Source of the DNA: Jannaschia pohangensis
GTDB taxonomy: Bacteria > Pseudomonadota > Alphaproteobacteria > Rhodobacterales > Rhodobacteraceae
Assembly (NCBI RefSeq): GCF_900113875.1
Contig: NZ_FORA01000001.1
Span: 1,116,001 to 1,180,000 of the forward strand
DNA: 64,000 bases
Direction of reading: 5' to 3'
Positions 44,862 to 54,267 of the stretch are shown here, in pieces. The translations under genes were made by a program, and so were the position numbers. The number at the start of each line of letters is the position of its first letter. Positions within the stretch are counted from its first letter, which is position 1. The notes beneath the pieces are model-generated. The model was not told the DNA's origin. It ran no database searches and worked only from the letters and a program-made list of their open reading frames with translations.

Positions 44862-47318
44862 ATGGAACGTCTGTTCCGCTGGACATTTCGCATCGTGACG
44901 GGGTCGCTGATCCTGTTCGGCCTGTCACTGGCCTTGGTGTTCTGGCTCGCCTCGCGGTCGTTGCCCGACTATGACGCGACCGAGACCGTGGCCGGGCTGA
45001 CCGCCCCGGTCGAGATCGTGCGCAACACCCACAATGTGCCCCACATCTTCGGCGAGACGGACGCGGATGTGTTCTTCGGCCTGGGCTATGCCCATGCGCA
45101 GGACCGGCTGTGGCAGATGACGCTGATGCGGCGGACGGCCCAGGGCCGGTTGTCGGAACTCTTCGGAAGTCGCACCGCCCGCACGGACGAATTGCTGCGG
45201 CGCCTTGGGCTCTACAAGGCGGCGACGGCGTCGGTCGAGGCGCAGGACCCAGAGACGATGGCCATGCTGCGCGCCTATTCGGCGGGGGTGAACGCCCGCA
45301 TCGCCGTGGTCAACCGGGAGGCGTCGGGCCGGGGTGCGCCGGAGTTCTTCCTCTTCTCGCCGCAGATCGCGCCCTGGCAACCCGCCGACAGCATCGCGGT
45401 GGTCAAGCTGATGGCCCTGCAACTCTCTGGCCATGTGACCGAAGAGGTGCGCCGGGCCCGCGCCTCGCTGGTCCTGCCGGCCGAGCGGTTGCGCGACCTG
45501 CACCCTGACCTGCCCGGCGCGGGCACGGTCGAGCTGGCGGGCGACCTGTTCCCGGGGCTCGAGCCCAGGCAATACGCCGCCGCCGAAACACCGTTCCTCT
45601 GGCCCGTGCCGGACGGCGACCTGGCCGGCGCTTCGAACGCCTTCGCCGTGGCGCCGGACCGCGCGGCGGCGCGGTCGGCCCTGCTGGCCAACGATCCGCA
45701 TCTCGGGCTTCAGGCCCCGGCGCTCTGGTATCTGGCCCGGATGGAGCTTGCCTCGGGCGGGGTGATCGGTGCGACGGTGCCCGGTTTGCCCACGATCCTC
45801 GTCGGTCGAAGCGAGCGGCTGGCCTGGGGTCTGACGTCCAGTTACCTCGACGATCAGGACGTGCTGATCGAGCAGCTGAACCCCGAAAACCCCACGCAAT
45901 ACCGCACGCCCGACGGTTGGGCAGACTTCGAGACGGAGCGCAGCATCCTGACGATCAAGGATGCAGAACCCGTGACCCTGACCCTGCGGCGCAGCGTCAA
46001 TGGCCCCGTCCTGACCGGCAGTCAGTTCGATCTGGGGGCGGTGACGCCCGACGGTCATGTGGCCGCCCTGTCCTGGACGGGCCTGTCGACCGAGGACACC
46101 TCGCTGCGCGCCGGGCTGGACTTGATGCGGGCCCAAACGCTGGATGATGGGCTGGCTGCGACGGAACATTTCATCGCCCCGGCCCAGAACCTGATGCTGA
46201 CCGACGGGACGCGGATCGCCATGGCCCTGATGGGGCGGCAACCCGACCGCGACCCGGGCCACCAGTCCGAAGGCCGCATTCCCGCCCCCGGCTGGATCCC
46301 CGAGAACCGTTGGCGCGGCCTGAAACCCGCCAGCGCCAACCCCGTCTGGGCCGACCCGGACAGCGGCATTCTGGGCAACACCAACAACAAGACCGTCAAC
46401 ACGCCCTTCCCCGATCACCTGAGCCACTATTGGGGCGACAGCCAGCGGGTGCAGCGGATGGAGCGGTTGATGCAGGACCGACAGGTTCACACCCGGCAAA
46501 GCCTTGTCGATGCGCAACTCGACATCATTTCCACCGCCGCGCGGTCGCTGCTGCCGTTGATCGGGCGCGATCTGTGGTTCACCGGCGAAGCGGCCCCGGC
46601 GGGCACGCCCGAACGGCGCCGCGAAGTTGCGCTGGAACTGCTGGCCGCCTGGAACGGCGAGATGTCAGAGCACCTGCCCGAGCCGCTGATCTATGCCGCC
46701 TGGATGCGCGCGTTGCAGCAACGCCTGATCCGCGATGACCTCGGACCGCTCGCCGCCGAATACCCCCGGATGGAGCCGCTGTTCATCGAACGGGTCTATC
46801 GCAACATCGATGGCGCGCAGGCCTGGTGCGACATCATCCAGTCGAGCGCCGTCGAAAGCTGCACCGACGTGGCGCGCCTGGCGCTCGACGATGCGCTGCA
46901 ATTCCTCGAAGATCGCTATGGCGGACGGGTCGAAGCCTGGAGATGGGGCGACGCGCACGAGGCGATGCAGGATCATCCTGTCCTGGGCGAACAGCCCGGC
47001 CTGTCGTTCATCGTCAACATCCGGCAAAGCACCTCGGGCGGCGATCACACGCTGAACCGGGGGCGCACGGGGGGCGAGATGCCCAACCCCTTCGCCAACG
47101 TCCATGCCGGCAGCTATCGCGGCGTCTACGACTTCTCGGACCCCGAGAGCAGCCTGTTCATCATCTCGACCGGGCAATCGGGGCACCCGCTGTCGCGGCA
47201 CTACGACGATCTGGGCGAACTGTGGCGACGGGGCGAATACATCCCGATGACGCTGGACCCGCAATTGGCGCGGGCCGGTGCCGTGGGTGTCACGCGGTTG
47301 CTGCCCGAAGCCGACTAG
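44862..47318 (+). CDS. Penicillin acylase family N-terminal nucleophile hydrolase
   Basis: An 818-residue Ntn-hydrolase precursor. An N-terminal membrane anchor (TGSLILFGLSLALVFWLAS) replaces a cleavable signal. The alpha-chain motif RNTHNVPHIFGETDADVFFGLGYAHAQDRLWQM is typical. Autoproteolysis is expected before S258 in LAGASNAFAVAPDR, creating the catalytic N-terminal serine. The beta chain has LLANDPHLGLQAPALWY. Homologues act on penicillins or on acyl-homoserine lactones, so quorum quenching is equally possible. The 3' end overlaps the PIN gene by 4 bp. Confidence 0.9.
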   Translation: MERLFRWTFRIVTGSLILFGLSLALVFWLASRSLPDYDATETVAGLTAPVEIVRNTHNVPHIFGETDADVFFGLGYAHAQDRLWQMTLMRRTAQGRLSELFGSRTARTDELLRRLGLYKAATASVEAQDPETMAMLRAYSAGVNARIAVVNREASGRGAPEFFLFSPQIAPWQPADSIAVVKLMALQLSGHVTEEVRRARASLVLPAERLRDLHPDLPGAGTVELAGDLFPGLEPRQYAAAETPFLWPVPDGDLAGASNAFAVAPDRAAARSALLANDPHLGLQAPALWYLARMELASGGVIGATVPGLPTILVGRSERLAWGLTSSYLDDQDVLIEQLNPENPTQYRTPDGWADFETERSILTIKDAEPVTLTLRRSVNGPVLTGSQFDLGAVTPDGHVAALSWTGLSTEDTSLRAGLDLMRAQTLDDGLAATEHFIAPAQNLMLTDGTRIAMALMGRQPDRDPGHQSEGRIPAPGWIPENRWRGLKPASANPVWADPDSGILGNTNNKTVNTPFPDHLSHYWGDSQRVQRMERLMQDRQVHTRQSLVDAQLDIISTAARSLLPLIGRDLWFTGEAAPAGTPERRREVALELLAAWNGEMSEHLPEPLIYAAWMRALQQRLIRDDLGPLAAEYPRMEPLFIERVYRNIDGAQAWCDIIQSSAVESCTDVARLALDDALQFLEDRYGGRVEAWRWGDAHEAMQDHPVLGEQPGLSFIVNIRQSTSGGDHTLNRGRTGGEMPNPFANVHAGSYRGVYDFSDPESSLFIISTGQSGHPLSRHYDDLGELWRRGEYIPMTLDPQLARAGAVGVTRLLPEAD

Positions 47319-47851
47319 TCCAGCGCCTTGCCCAACCGGGGCAGCCGCGCACGTTTCATCATGGCGCGGCGGTCAAGGTCTTCGCCCGACAGGCGGCAGG
47401 CGGTCGCATGGACCCCCGCCACGACCCCGGCCACCGCGTCCGAATGTGCCAGCCACAGGTCCATCAGGAAGGCGTCCGGGTTCGACAGGGAGATCCCCTC
47501 GGCCGCCACGTCGCCACGCGGGAAGTCACGGATGTTCAACGTCACGAGGATATCCGCGCCCGCATCGGACGCGGCGGCCAGGACATGCACATCGTTCGGG
47601 TCGGGCAGATACATCCGCGCCTCCGTCGCCTCTCCGGGCCGGACTTCGGCCTTGGGAAAGCGGGCGCGAAGAGCGGCGATCTCGCCCCGGGCAAAGACCT
47701 CCCCATCGGGGATCTTGCGGGTCGCGCGGGCCCATTCCTCCAGGACGCGCGGGCTCCAGAGGGGGCGATAGAGGTCGGCGGCGGCGCAGCCGACCAGAAT
47801 TTCGCGCAACACCGTCGGGTAAAGAACGCAGGCGTCGAGGAAGGCTTTCAC
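47315..47851 (-). CDS. PIN-domain protein
   Basis: A 178-residue PIN-type protein from a GTG that overlaps the upstream stop (GTGA). Acidic residues expected for the metal site are present: D6 in FLDACVLYP, E38/E39 in RVLEEW, D84/D87 in LPDPNDVHVLAAA, and D100 with N106 in TLNIRDFP. These support an endoribonuclease fold like VapC. No antitoxin gene is adjacent; the upstream partner is the rRNA methyltransferase. Confidence 0.78.
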   Translation of the reverse strand: MKAFLDACVLYPTVLREILVGCAAADLYRPLWSPRVLEEWARATRKIPDGEVFARGEIAALRARFPKAEVRPGEATEARMYLPDPNDVHVLAAASDAGADILVTLNIRDFPRGDVAAEGISLSNPDAFLMDLWLAHSDAVAGVVAGVHATACRLSGEDLDRRAMMKRARLPRLGKALD

Positions 47852-49053
47852 GGCATCAGCCGGAAGGTCAGCGCCTTGAGGTATCCGCTTTCGGTCAGCT
47901 GAGGATGCACCGGATGATCGGCCCCGGCATAGCCGGTGTGGACCAGCTGCCCCGACCGCCCCGCGCGCCCGATTCCCCGGATGCAGGCCATGCGAAACTT
48001 GGACAGGTCGGCGGCATGCGAACACGAACAGAGCGTCAGATAGCCGCCCGGCGCCACCAGCGGCGCGGCATTGCGGGCGACCTTTTCATAGGCGCGCAGA
48101 CCTTGGGTCAGCGCCTGTTTGGAGGGTGCGAAGGCCGGAGGGTCGGCCACGACGATGTCGAAGGTCGCACCTTCTGTCGCGAGGTCGGCCATCACGGCGA
48201 AGGCGTCGCCCCGGCGGATCGCGAAGTCATCGGCGCGACCCATGGCAGCCGCCCCCCGCTCGGCCAGGGCTAGGGCAGGCGCAGAGCCGTCGACGGCCAG
48301 GGCCGACGTCGCCCCCGCCGCCAAAGCCGCCAGACCGAAGCCGCCCACATGGCTGAAGACGTCCAGAACGCGGGCATCCCGCGCCAGGCCGGCAACGAAG
48401 GCGTGATTTGGCCGCTGGTCATAGAACAGACCCGTCTTCTGCCCGCCGATGAGGTCGGCCATGTAGGTCGCCCCGTTCATCGGCACGGCGACGGCATCGT
48501 CCAGCCCGCCGCGCAGCCAGCGGGCGGTGTCGTCAAGCCCCTCGGCATCGCGCGACCGACCCGAGGCATTGAGCAGCACATGGCTCAGGCCAAGGGCGAT
48601 CAGCGCGTCCGCAAACAGATCGGCCCGCGCATCTGCCCAGGCGCTGTTGGGTTGCAGGACGGCGGCATCGCCGAAACGGTCGATGACGACACCCGGCAGA
48701 CCGTCCGCCTCGGCATGGACCAGACGGTAGAAGGGCGCGTCGAAGGCCCGGGCGCGGTGCGCCAGCGCCATCTCGAGCCGGGCGGCGATCCAGGTGCCGT
48801 CGATCTCGGCCAGCGGGTCACGGTCGAGCATGCGGGCGGCGATCCGGCTTTCGATGGTGACCGCGACAGTGCCGAGGGGCTGGCGTTCGGCGTCTTCCAG
48901 AACGGCGATGGTTCCCGGCGCAATCGCCTGGGTGCGCCGGTCGGTCACCAGCTCGTCGCGGTGGACCCAAGGGTAGCCATGTCGGATGCGGCGCGCGTCG
49001 GCCTTGGGCTTCAGGCGCAGTACCGGGCGGGAGGAGGTGTCATGTTCGGTCAT
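47848..49053 (-). CDS. rlmI: Class I rRNA methyltransferase, RlmI type
   Basis: A 401-residue RNA methyltransferase. The N-terminal PUA domain begins VLRLKPKADARRIRHGYPWVHRDEL. The SAM site is RVLDVFSHVGGFGLAALAAGA. Motif IV is VVADPPAFAPSK, and the catalytic-type cysteine lies in YLTLCSCSH. These match RlmI, which forms m5C1962 in 23S rRNA. A GAGGGAG precedes the ATG at 49053, and the stop overlaps the PIN gene start. Confidence 0.9.
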   Translation of the reverse strand: MTEHDTSSRPVLRLKPKADARRIRHGYPWVHRDELVTDRRTQAIAPGTIAVLEDAERQPLGTVAVTIESRIAARMLDRDPLAEIDGTWIAARLEMALAHRARAFDAPFYRLVHAEADGLPGVVIDRFGDAAVLQPNSAWADARADLFADALIALGLSHVLLNASGRSRDAEGLDDTARWLRGGLDDAVAVPMNGATYMADLIGGQKTGLFYDQRPNHAFVAGLARDARVLDVFSHVGGFGLAALAAGATSALAVDGSAPALALAERGAAAMGRADDFAIRRGDAFAVMADLATEGATFDIVVADPPAFAPSKQALTQGLRAYEKVARNAAPLVAPGGYLTLCSCSHAADLSKFRMACIRGIGRAGRSGQLVHTGYAGADHPVHPQLTESGYLKALTFRLMP

Positions 49054-49084
49054 GGCTCCCTCTAGTCCGACTGCCGGACATGCG

Positions 49085-49107
49085 AAAGGCCCCACGAGGG
49101 GGCCTTT
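49085..49107. terminator. Hairpin terminator
   Basis: AAAGGCCCC (49085-49093) pairs perfectly with GGGGCCTTT (49099-49107) around a 5-nt loop. It lies just past the stop of the very small minus-strand gene, and before rlmI on the same strand. Short T/A runs flank it on both sides. Confidence 0.6.
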
Positions 49108-49139
49108 GTCATCGGCACGGGGCCGATATCGCGGCAGCT

Positions 49140-49277
49140 TCACGCGTGGGCGGAACCGGTCCGGGCAGTGCCGCGCAGGCGGGCAAACAGACTCGCGAAC
49201 ATCTCGCGGACATAGGCGGCGCGCAGGGCGCGGGCACGGGCTTCGATGGCCATGGTATCAAGATCAACAGTCGTCAT
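49140..49277 (-). CDS. Very small protein, RSP_7527/DUF1127-like
   Basis: A 45-residue protein, MTTVDLDTMAIEARARALRA then a basic helix AYVREMFASLFARLRG. It resembles small arginine-rich regulatory proteins of Rhodobacteraceae (RSP_7527-type, related to DUF1127). Some DUF1127 members affect RNA turnover and stress. CCGGAGAT is a good RBS, and a hairpin terminator follows the stop, so this is probably a real one-gene unit. Confidence 0.65.
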   Translation of the reverse strand: MTTVDLDTMAIEARARALRAAYVREMFASLFARLRGTARTGSAHA

Positions 49278-49408
49278 ATCGGTATCTCCGGCGGGTTGGG
49301 TGGGTGCGTGCGGCGCCCCTGTTCCTGTTGATCCCAACTTATGCCGCGATGCCGCAAACTACCAATGCGGTTGCAGCAATTCCCCCATGCACCTGACGCA
49401 AAATGCCG

Positions 49409-50185
49409 CTAGGTCAACGCCTTGATACCCTGCGCTGTTGCCCGAGCTCCCTGCAACATCCAGCCATGTTCCGAGGAGACGAAGAACATCGTGAACCCGT
49501 TCGGCCGCCAGGCTTGGGCGGTCGCGACGTCGGGGACCCAGGTCACATAGGTCTTCCCCGCCGCTGCGCAGACCTTCCCGACCGAGGCCATGGCCGCCCG
49601 CAGGTCCGGATTGTCGAGGGTTTCGTGGCCGTAGGACACCGTCAGGTCGGCGGGCCCGGTGAAGAGGCCGTCGATCCCTTCGACGGCAGCGATGTCGGCG
49701 GCGGCCTCTACCCCCTCCGGCTCCTCGATCTGGGCGATGACGATGGTTTCGGCCTGCGAGCGGGCCAGCAGGGCGGGCATTGTGGAGGTGGTGTATTCCG
49801 CCCATCGGGTCGATCCGGCATAGCCGCGCCCGCCGTGGCCGAAGCGGGCCGCGCGGGCGATGTCGTGCGCTTTCTCCACGCTGTCGACATGGGGGACGAC
49901 GATGCCGGTGGCGCCCATGTCCATCACGTCGAGGATGCGTGCCGGGCTACCGTCGCCGATGCGGACAAGGACAGGAAAGTCGCGCGCCCGGGCAACGGCC
50001 ATGCAAGCATCCATGGCACCGCGATCGAAGGGGGCATGTTCAGCGTCGATGCAGACAAAATCGAGACCCGACAGGATCAGGATTTCCATCACCACATGGT
50101 TCGGCGTCTTCATGAATGTGCCCGCCAGCGGCGCGCCCGACTTCATCAGGGCCCGAAGCCCCGTTGGTGTGTGCGTATCATCCAT
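49409..50185 (-). CDS. HpcH/HpaI family aldolase
   Basis: A 258-residue class II pyruvate aldolase. Motifs are FVCIDAEHAPFDRGAMDA, the metal-binding region VIAQIEEPEGVEAAADIAAV and GIDGLFTGPADLTVSYG. It probably splits a 2-keto-4-hydroxy dicarboxylate to pyruvate and an aldehyde; the natural substrate is not fixed by sequence. No catabolic partners adjoin. ATG 50185 is the family start. Confidence 0.88.
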   Translation of the reverse strand: MDDTHTPTGLRALMKSGAPLAGTFMKTPNHVVMEILILSGLDFVCIDAEHAPFDRGAMDACMAVARARDFPVLVRIGDGSPARILDVMDMGATGIVVPHVDSVEKAHDIARAARFGHGGRGYAGSTRWAEYTTSTMPALLARSQAETIVIAQIEEPEGVEAAADIAAVEGIDGLFTGPADLTVSYGHETLDNPDLRAAMASVGKVCAAAGKTYVTWVPDVATAQAWRPNGFTMFFVSSEHGWMLQGARATAQGIKALT

Positions 50186-50269
50186 TGCCGCGCCCCTTCC
50201 GTATCTGCGTCGCTGCAATTGCTTGCAGCTTGGGTCGCCGCGCACAAGTCGCGTCGCGATGGCGATGGA

Positions 50270-51508
50270 TCAGGGAAGCTCCGGGAGATCGGGGAGATCG
50301 GGGAGGTCCGGCAAATCCGGCAGATCGGGCAATTCGGCTTCGCCCGGATCGAACGAGAGATCCAGATCCGGCATTTCGGACATCAGCTGATCGGTGGCGG
50401 CAGTGGCCATGGCCCCGGACTTTGCCGCATTCGGCACCGACAGGGCCGACCCCGCCGAGCCGTCACCGCCGAACGAAGGGCCTGCGACGGCGGTGCCATG
50501 CGCGCCGCTCGACGGCTGTGCTGCGGGGTCCGCCGCCTCGCCGGGCAGGGCCGCGATCTTGACGGCGCGCTGGCCATTGAGTTGGCCCAGACGCGCGACC
50601 AACGTGGCGTTGCGCGGCAGGGTTTTGCGCCCGGGGGATGTCACGCCCGAGGAGCCCCCGACCAGGGTGACCCTGGACAGCGCTGATGCGCTCAGCGGGA
50701 TCAGGTCGCCTGCCTTCATCCCGATCAGGCGCGACAAGGGTATGGTGACCGTCGGCAGCATCGCCTCGATCCGGACAGGCGCGGCCATCGCCGTTTCCTG
50801 CAGGGTTCGGTGCCAGTCGGCACCGGGGTCAGGCGCGCTGCCATCTTCGGGCAGGGACGCCGCGTCGACGGGCAACAGGACGCTGATCCGCCCGGTCCGT
50901 GCGCCGTGGCCGAACCCGAGCGCGATGTCGATGCGCAGGAACTGCGGCGCGGTCAGAACCAACGCCAGCGAATCCGGGCCCGCAATGAAACTGCCCGCGC
51001 GCAGGGGGCCGGGCATCGGCCCGTCGTGACGAGGCGGCAGAATGCCGTGCACCTGCTCCAGCAGGGCGCGCGCAAAGGGTTGGGCCAGGGCGGCATCGAT
51101 CCGCGTGGGGCGACGTGGCGGGCGGCCCGCGCCATCGACGCGCCCGATGGTCTGCACCTCGATCAGGGCATCGGTGGTGGCCGGGTCGAAGACGATGAGC
51201 CCGGTCTGCGCCGCCAAAGCCTCGGGCGCCGGACGGGCCGGGCCGGTCAGATCGACGCCCGGAGGGTCGAGCAGAAGGCAGAGCGCCTGCGCATCGATGT
51301 CGTCGAACGCCTCGGCCCCGGGAACACGGCGGGCCATCCGGCCGGATGTCGACAGCCCCAGACCGGCCATCCCGTCGCCCAGACGCAGCAATCCGGTGCT
51401 GAGCGCACGGGCCAGCTCGGGCGCCTCCGGACGCACGACGGGGGCCGCGCCCGGCGGGGCGGCACCGGCCATACGGCGTAGCGTCGGAGAGGGAGAATCG
51501 GGCGGCAT
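50270..51508 (-). CDS. SpoA-domain (FliM/FliN-like) protein with DLP-repeat tail
   Basis: A 412-residue protein. Its C-terminal third contains a SpoA/FliN-type domain (VRIEAMLPTVTIPLSRLIGMKAGDLIPL ... RNATLVARLGQLNGQRAVKI). The N-terminal 250 residues are weakly FliM-like. The last 21 residues are DLP/ELP triplets, encoded by tandem 9-bp repeats at 50273-50335. No other flagellar genes are nearby. It follows the symporter-kinase gene on the same strand with a gap of about 100 bp, so it may be an adaptor rather than a motor switch. Confidence 0.72.
   Translation of the reverse strand: MPPDSPSPTLRRMAGAAPPGAAPVVRPEAPELARALSTGLLRLGDGMAGLGLSTSGRMARRVPGAEAFDDIDAQALCLLLDPPGVDLTGPARPAPEALAAQTGLIVFDPATTDALIEVQTIGRVDGAGRPPRRPTRIDAALAQPFARALLEQVHGILPPRHDGPMPGPLRAGSFIAGPDSLALVLTAPQFLRIDIALGFGHGARTGRISVLLPVDAASLPEDGSAPDPGADWHRTLQETAMAAPVRIEAMLPTVTIPLSRLIGMKAGDLIPLSASALSRVTLVGGSSGVTSPGRKTLPRNATLVARLGQLNGQRAVKIAALPGEAADPAAQPSSGAHGTAVAGPSFGGDGSAGSALSVPNAAKSGAMATAATDQLMSEMPDLDLSFDPGEAELPDLPDLPDLPDLPDLPELP
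50273..50335. repeat. Tandem 9-bp repeats coding for DLP units
   Basis: Seven units of the form TCSGGSARR lie in direct tandem, all in frame in the SpoA-protein gene, and encode Asp/Glu-Leu-Pro triplets. Copy number is likely to vary between strains. Confidence 0.75.
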
Positions 51509-51609
51509 GACATCCGTCAGTGGGGAATCTGTGACGTCTGTCTGGGCCAAACGGGTTAACAAAGGCTTTGCGGCCCCTGCATTTGCAGCGAACTTTCGCC
51601 GGATGCGGC

Positions 51610-54267
51610 CTATTCGGCGGCGCGCGCGGCATCCACGGGACGGGGCAGACGGACACGGAACGCCGCCCCGCCCTGACCGGGCAGATAGTCGATGGTCCCG
51701 TCGAGCCGCATCATCACCTCGCGACAGATCGCCAACCCCAGGCCCGCGCTTCCCGCCGACGCCTGATCGCTGAGCCGGGCGAATTTTTCGAAGATGAGGC
51801 CACGGTCCCGTGGGGCGATCCCGGCGCCGTTGTCGATGAAGTCGATCATCACCGACTCGCCCTGAAGACCGACCCGGATGCGAAGCGAGGGCGCAGCGGC
51901 CTCGCAATACTTGGCGGCGTTCGTGATGAGGTTGATGAAGACCTGCGCCAGACGGTCGGTGTCGGTCTCGACCTCCACATCCTCTTGGTCCGGGTTGCGG
52001 ATCACGTCCAGCCCGGTCTGGCCCGAGGCCGTCACCGCGCGGTCCAGAATATCCGCAAGGCTGGCGCGGGTGCGGTTCAACGTGCCTTGCCCGGATTCGA
52101 GGACGCTGAGGTCCAGAAGATCGTCCAGCAGGCGGGTCAGGCGCTGGCTTTCGTCCTGGATGATCCCGGCATAGCGCGCGCGCTCCTCCTCCTCGAGGCC
52201 GTCCATCCGCAGGATTTCCGAAAAGGCGCGGATGGAGGTCATCGGCGTGCGCAGCTCGTGGCTGACCTGGCTCAGGAAGGCGTCCTTCTGGCGGCCGAGC
52301 GCGGTCAGCTTGGCATTCGCCTCGCGCAGCTGTTCGGCGGTATGGGTCAACTCGTCGGACTGGGACTGGAGCATCGCGGAATATTCCATGATCTGCGCCG
52401 TCTCGTCGGCCACGGCCAGCAGATCCTCGACCGAGACAATGGAGTCGCCGGTGATCCCTGTGACCATGGCATGGGCCGTGGCGGCCCCGACCGACCCCGA
52501 AAGGCGACGTTCGAGGGTTTCGAGCAGGGCGGGTGTGACGTGGGGCATCTCGCCGATCCGGCCTTCGCCCCGGGCCGCGGCCCCGAACAGGGCCTGCGCC
52601 TCGGCGGCACCCAGAATGCGCTGCGCCATGACCAGCAGTTCCTCTGCCCCCGCACTGCCCGACCGGTGACCGCGCGGACGGGCGGCGCGGTCGAAGACCT
52701 GAACGAAACGCGGAGCCTGCAGGCGCTCCATCTGCGTGGGCTCCGTCAGAAGGGACACCGCACAGAAGACCAGGACGTTGAGCCCGATTGACAGCAGAAG
52801 CGAGGTCAGGAACGGATCGCCGCCCAGGCCGAACATCGCCTCGGGGCGCAGGGCCCCGATGCCGAAGGGACCTTCCGGCAGCCATCCCGGCCCCATCAGA
52901 ACCGGCAGAAGCATCGTCCAGGCCCAGATCGCAAAGCCCGTCACGATGCCCGAGGCGGCGCCGATCCGCGTCGCCCCCGTCCAGAACAGGCCGAACATCA
53001 GCGCGGGCAGGACCTGCGCCATCCCCACAAAGGAAATCAGCCCGATGGCCGCCAGGGCCGAAGTGCCCCCGCTGACAGCGTAATAGGCATAGCCCATAGC
53101 GAGAACCACGAGGATGGAGGCCCGCCGCGCGCCCAGCACAACCCGCCGTACATCCCCCGAGATGGAAGCCCGCCCCTGCCCCTGCCACGCCAGCCACAGG
53201 GGCATGACGATATGGTTCGACAACATGGTGGCCAGGGCGACCGAAGCGACGATCACCATCGACGTGGCCGACGAAAAGCCGCCCAGAAACGCCAGCATCG
53301 CCAGCCCGTCCCGCCCTTCGGCCAGCGGCAGGGTCAGGACATAGAGGTCGGGGTTGGCCCCCGCGGGCATCCGCGCGAGGCCTGTGGCGGCAATCGGCAC
53401 CACGAAAAGGCACATCGCCAGCAGGTAGAGCGGAAACGCCCAGGAGGCGGTCGCCAGATGCCGCTCATCGGTGTTCTCGACCACCAGCACCTGGAACATG
53501 CGCGGCAGGCAGATGATCGCCGCCGCAGATACGAAGATCAGCCCCGCCCATCGGCCCGGCGTCGCCGTCCAGTCGGCCAGCGGCGAGGCGGCGATGGTCG
53601 CAGCCGCCCCCGACAGACCGTCGTTCAGGCCCCAGACCACGAAGATACCGACCGAGAGGAGCGCCACCAGCTTGACGATGGATTCGACGGCGATGGCGGT
53701 GACGATCCCGTCGTGACGCTCGTTCGCGTCGAGGTTCCGGGTGCCGAAGAGGATCGTGAAGACGGCAAGGCCCGTCGCGACCCAGAAGGCGAGCGATGTC
53801 TGGCCCGCCGCATCGCCCGAGGTGGCGAACACTCCGAAGGACAGGGTCACCGACTGTAACTGGAGCGAGATGTAGGGCGTCGTCCCTATCACCGCGAGGA
53901 TGGTCACGATCACGGCGAGCAGATTGGACTTGCCGTAGCGACTGGACAGAATGTCGGCGATGGAAGTGATCCGCTCGGCCCGTCCAATCCGCACCAGCTT
54001 GCGCAGGACCCACCACCAGCCGACGAAGACCAGCGTCGGGCCGAGATAGATCGTCATGAACTCCAGCCCGGACCGCGCCGCGTAGCCGACCGCGCCATAA
54101 AACGTCCAGGCGGTGCAATAGATCGAAAGCGACAGGGTATAGATGCCCGGCCCCCGCAGAAGGCCGCCGCCCCGCGCCGCCTGCCGCTCCCCGGCGAAGG
54201 CCATCACGAACAGGAACGCGACATAGGCCAGGCAGACCGCGACCAGCAGGTTGAACGTGAGGTTCAT
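51610..54267 (-). CDS. Sensor histidine kinase with SSS transporter domain (CrbS/CbrA-like)
   Basis: An 885-residue fusion. Residues 1 to about 510 form a sodium/solute-symporter-like membrane domain (SLSIYCTAWTFYGAVGYAARSG, 12-13 helices). A linker and dimerisation helix follow with phospho-acceptor H670 in SHELRTPMTS. The kinase has N-, G1- and G2-boxes (NLITNAAKYCEAA, DNGAGI, GLGLAICREV). CrbS and CbrA kinases of this type activate acetate or carbon-use genes, including acs. It is coupled by a 4-bp overlap to a small membrane protein and then a lone receiver. Confidence 0.92.
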   Translation of the reverse strand: MNLTFNLLVAVCLAYVAFLFVMAFAGERQAARGGGLLRGPGIYTLSLSIYCTAWTFYGAVGYAARSGLEFMTIYLGPTLVFVGWWWVLRKLVRIGRAERITSIADILSSRYGKSNLLAVIVTILAVIGTTPYISLQLQSVTLSFGVFATSGDAAGQTSLAFWVATGLAVFTILFGTRNLDANERHDGIVTAIAVESIVKLVALLSVGIFVVWGLNDGLSGAAATIAASPLADWTATPGRWAGLIFVSAAAIICLPRMFQVLVVENTDERHLATASWAFPLYLLAMCLFVVPIAATGLARMPAGANPDLYVLTLPLAEGRDGLAMLAFLGGFSSATSMVIVASVALATMLSNHIVMPLWLAWQGQGRASISGDVRRVVLGARRASILVVLAMGYAYYAVSGGTSALAAIGLISFVGMAQVLPALMFGLFWTGATRIGAASGIVTGFAIWAWTMLLPVLMGPGWLPEGPFGIGALRPEAMFGLGGDPFLTSLLLSIGLNVLVFCAVSLLTEPTQMERLQAPRFVQVFDRAARPRGHRSGSAGAEELLVMAQRILGAAEAQALFGAAARGEGRIGEMPHVTPALLETLERRLSGSVGAATAHAMVTGITGDSIVSVEDLLAVADETAQIMEYSAMLQSQSDELTHTAEQLREANAKLTALGRQKDAFLSQVSHELRTPMTSIRAFSEILRMDGLEEEERARYAGIIQDESQRLTRLLDDLLDLSVLESGQGTLNRTRASLADILDRAVTASGQTGLDVIRNPDQEDVEVETDTDRLAQVFINLITNAAKYCEAAAPSLRIRVGLQGESVMIDFIDNGAGIAPRDRGLIFEKFARLSDQASAGSAGLGLAICREVMMRLDGTIDYLPGQGGAAFRVRLPRPVDAARAAE

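Noticed and set aside
47315-47851. VapBC operon
   Set aside because: The only coupled upstream gene is an rRNA methyltransferase, not a VapB-type antitoxin.
50273-50335. Short tandem repeats as a possible CRISPR or VNTR locus
   Set aside because: The 9-bp units have no spacers and are in frame with the SpoA-protein gene, so they are coding repeats.
51610-54267. Plain sodium/solute symporter (acetate permease)
   Set aside because: The SSS domain is fused to a complete histidine kinase, so a sensor role is more likely than simple transport.
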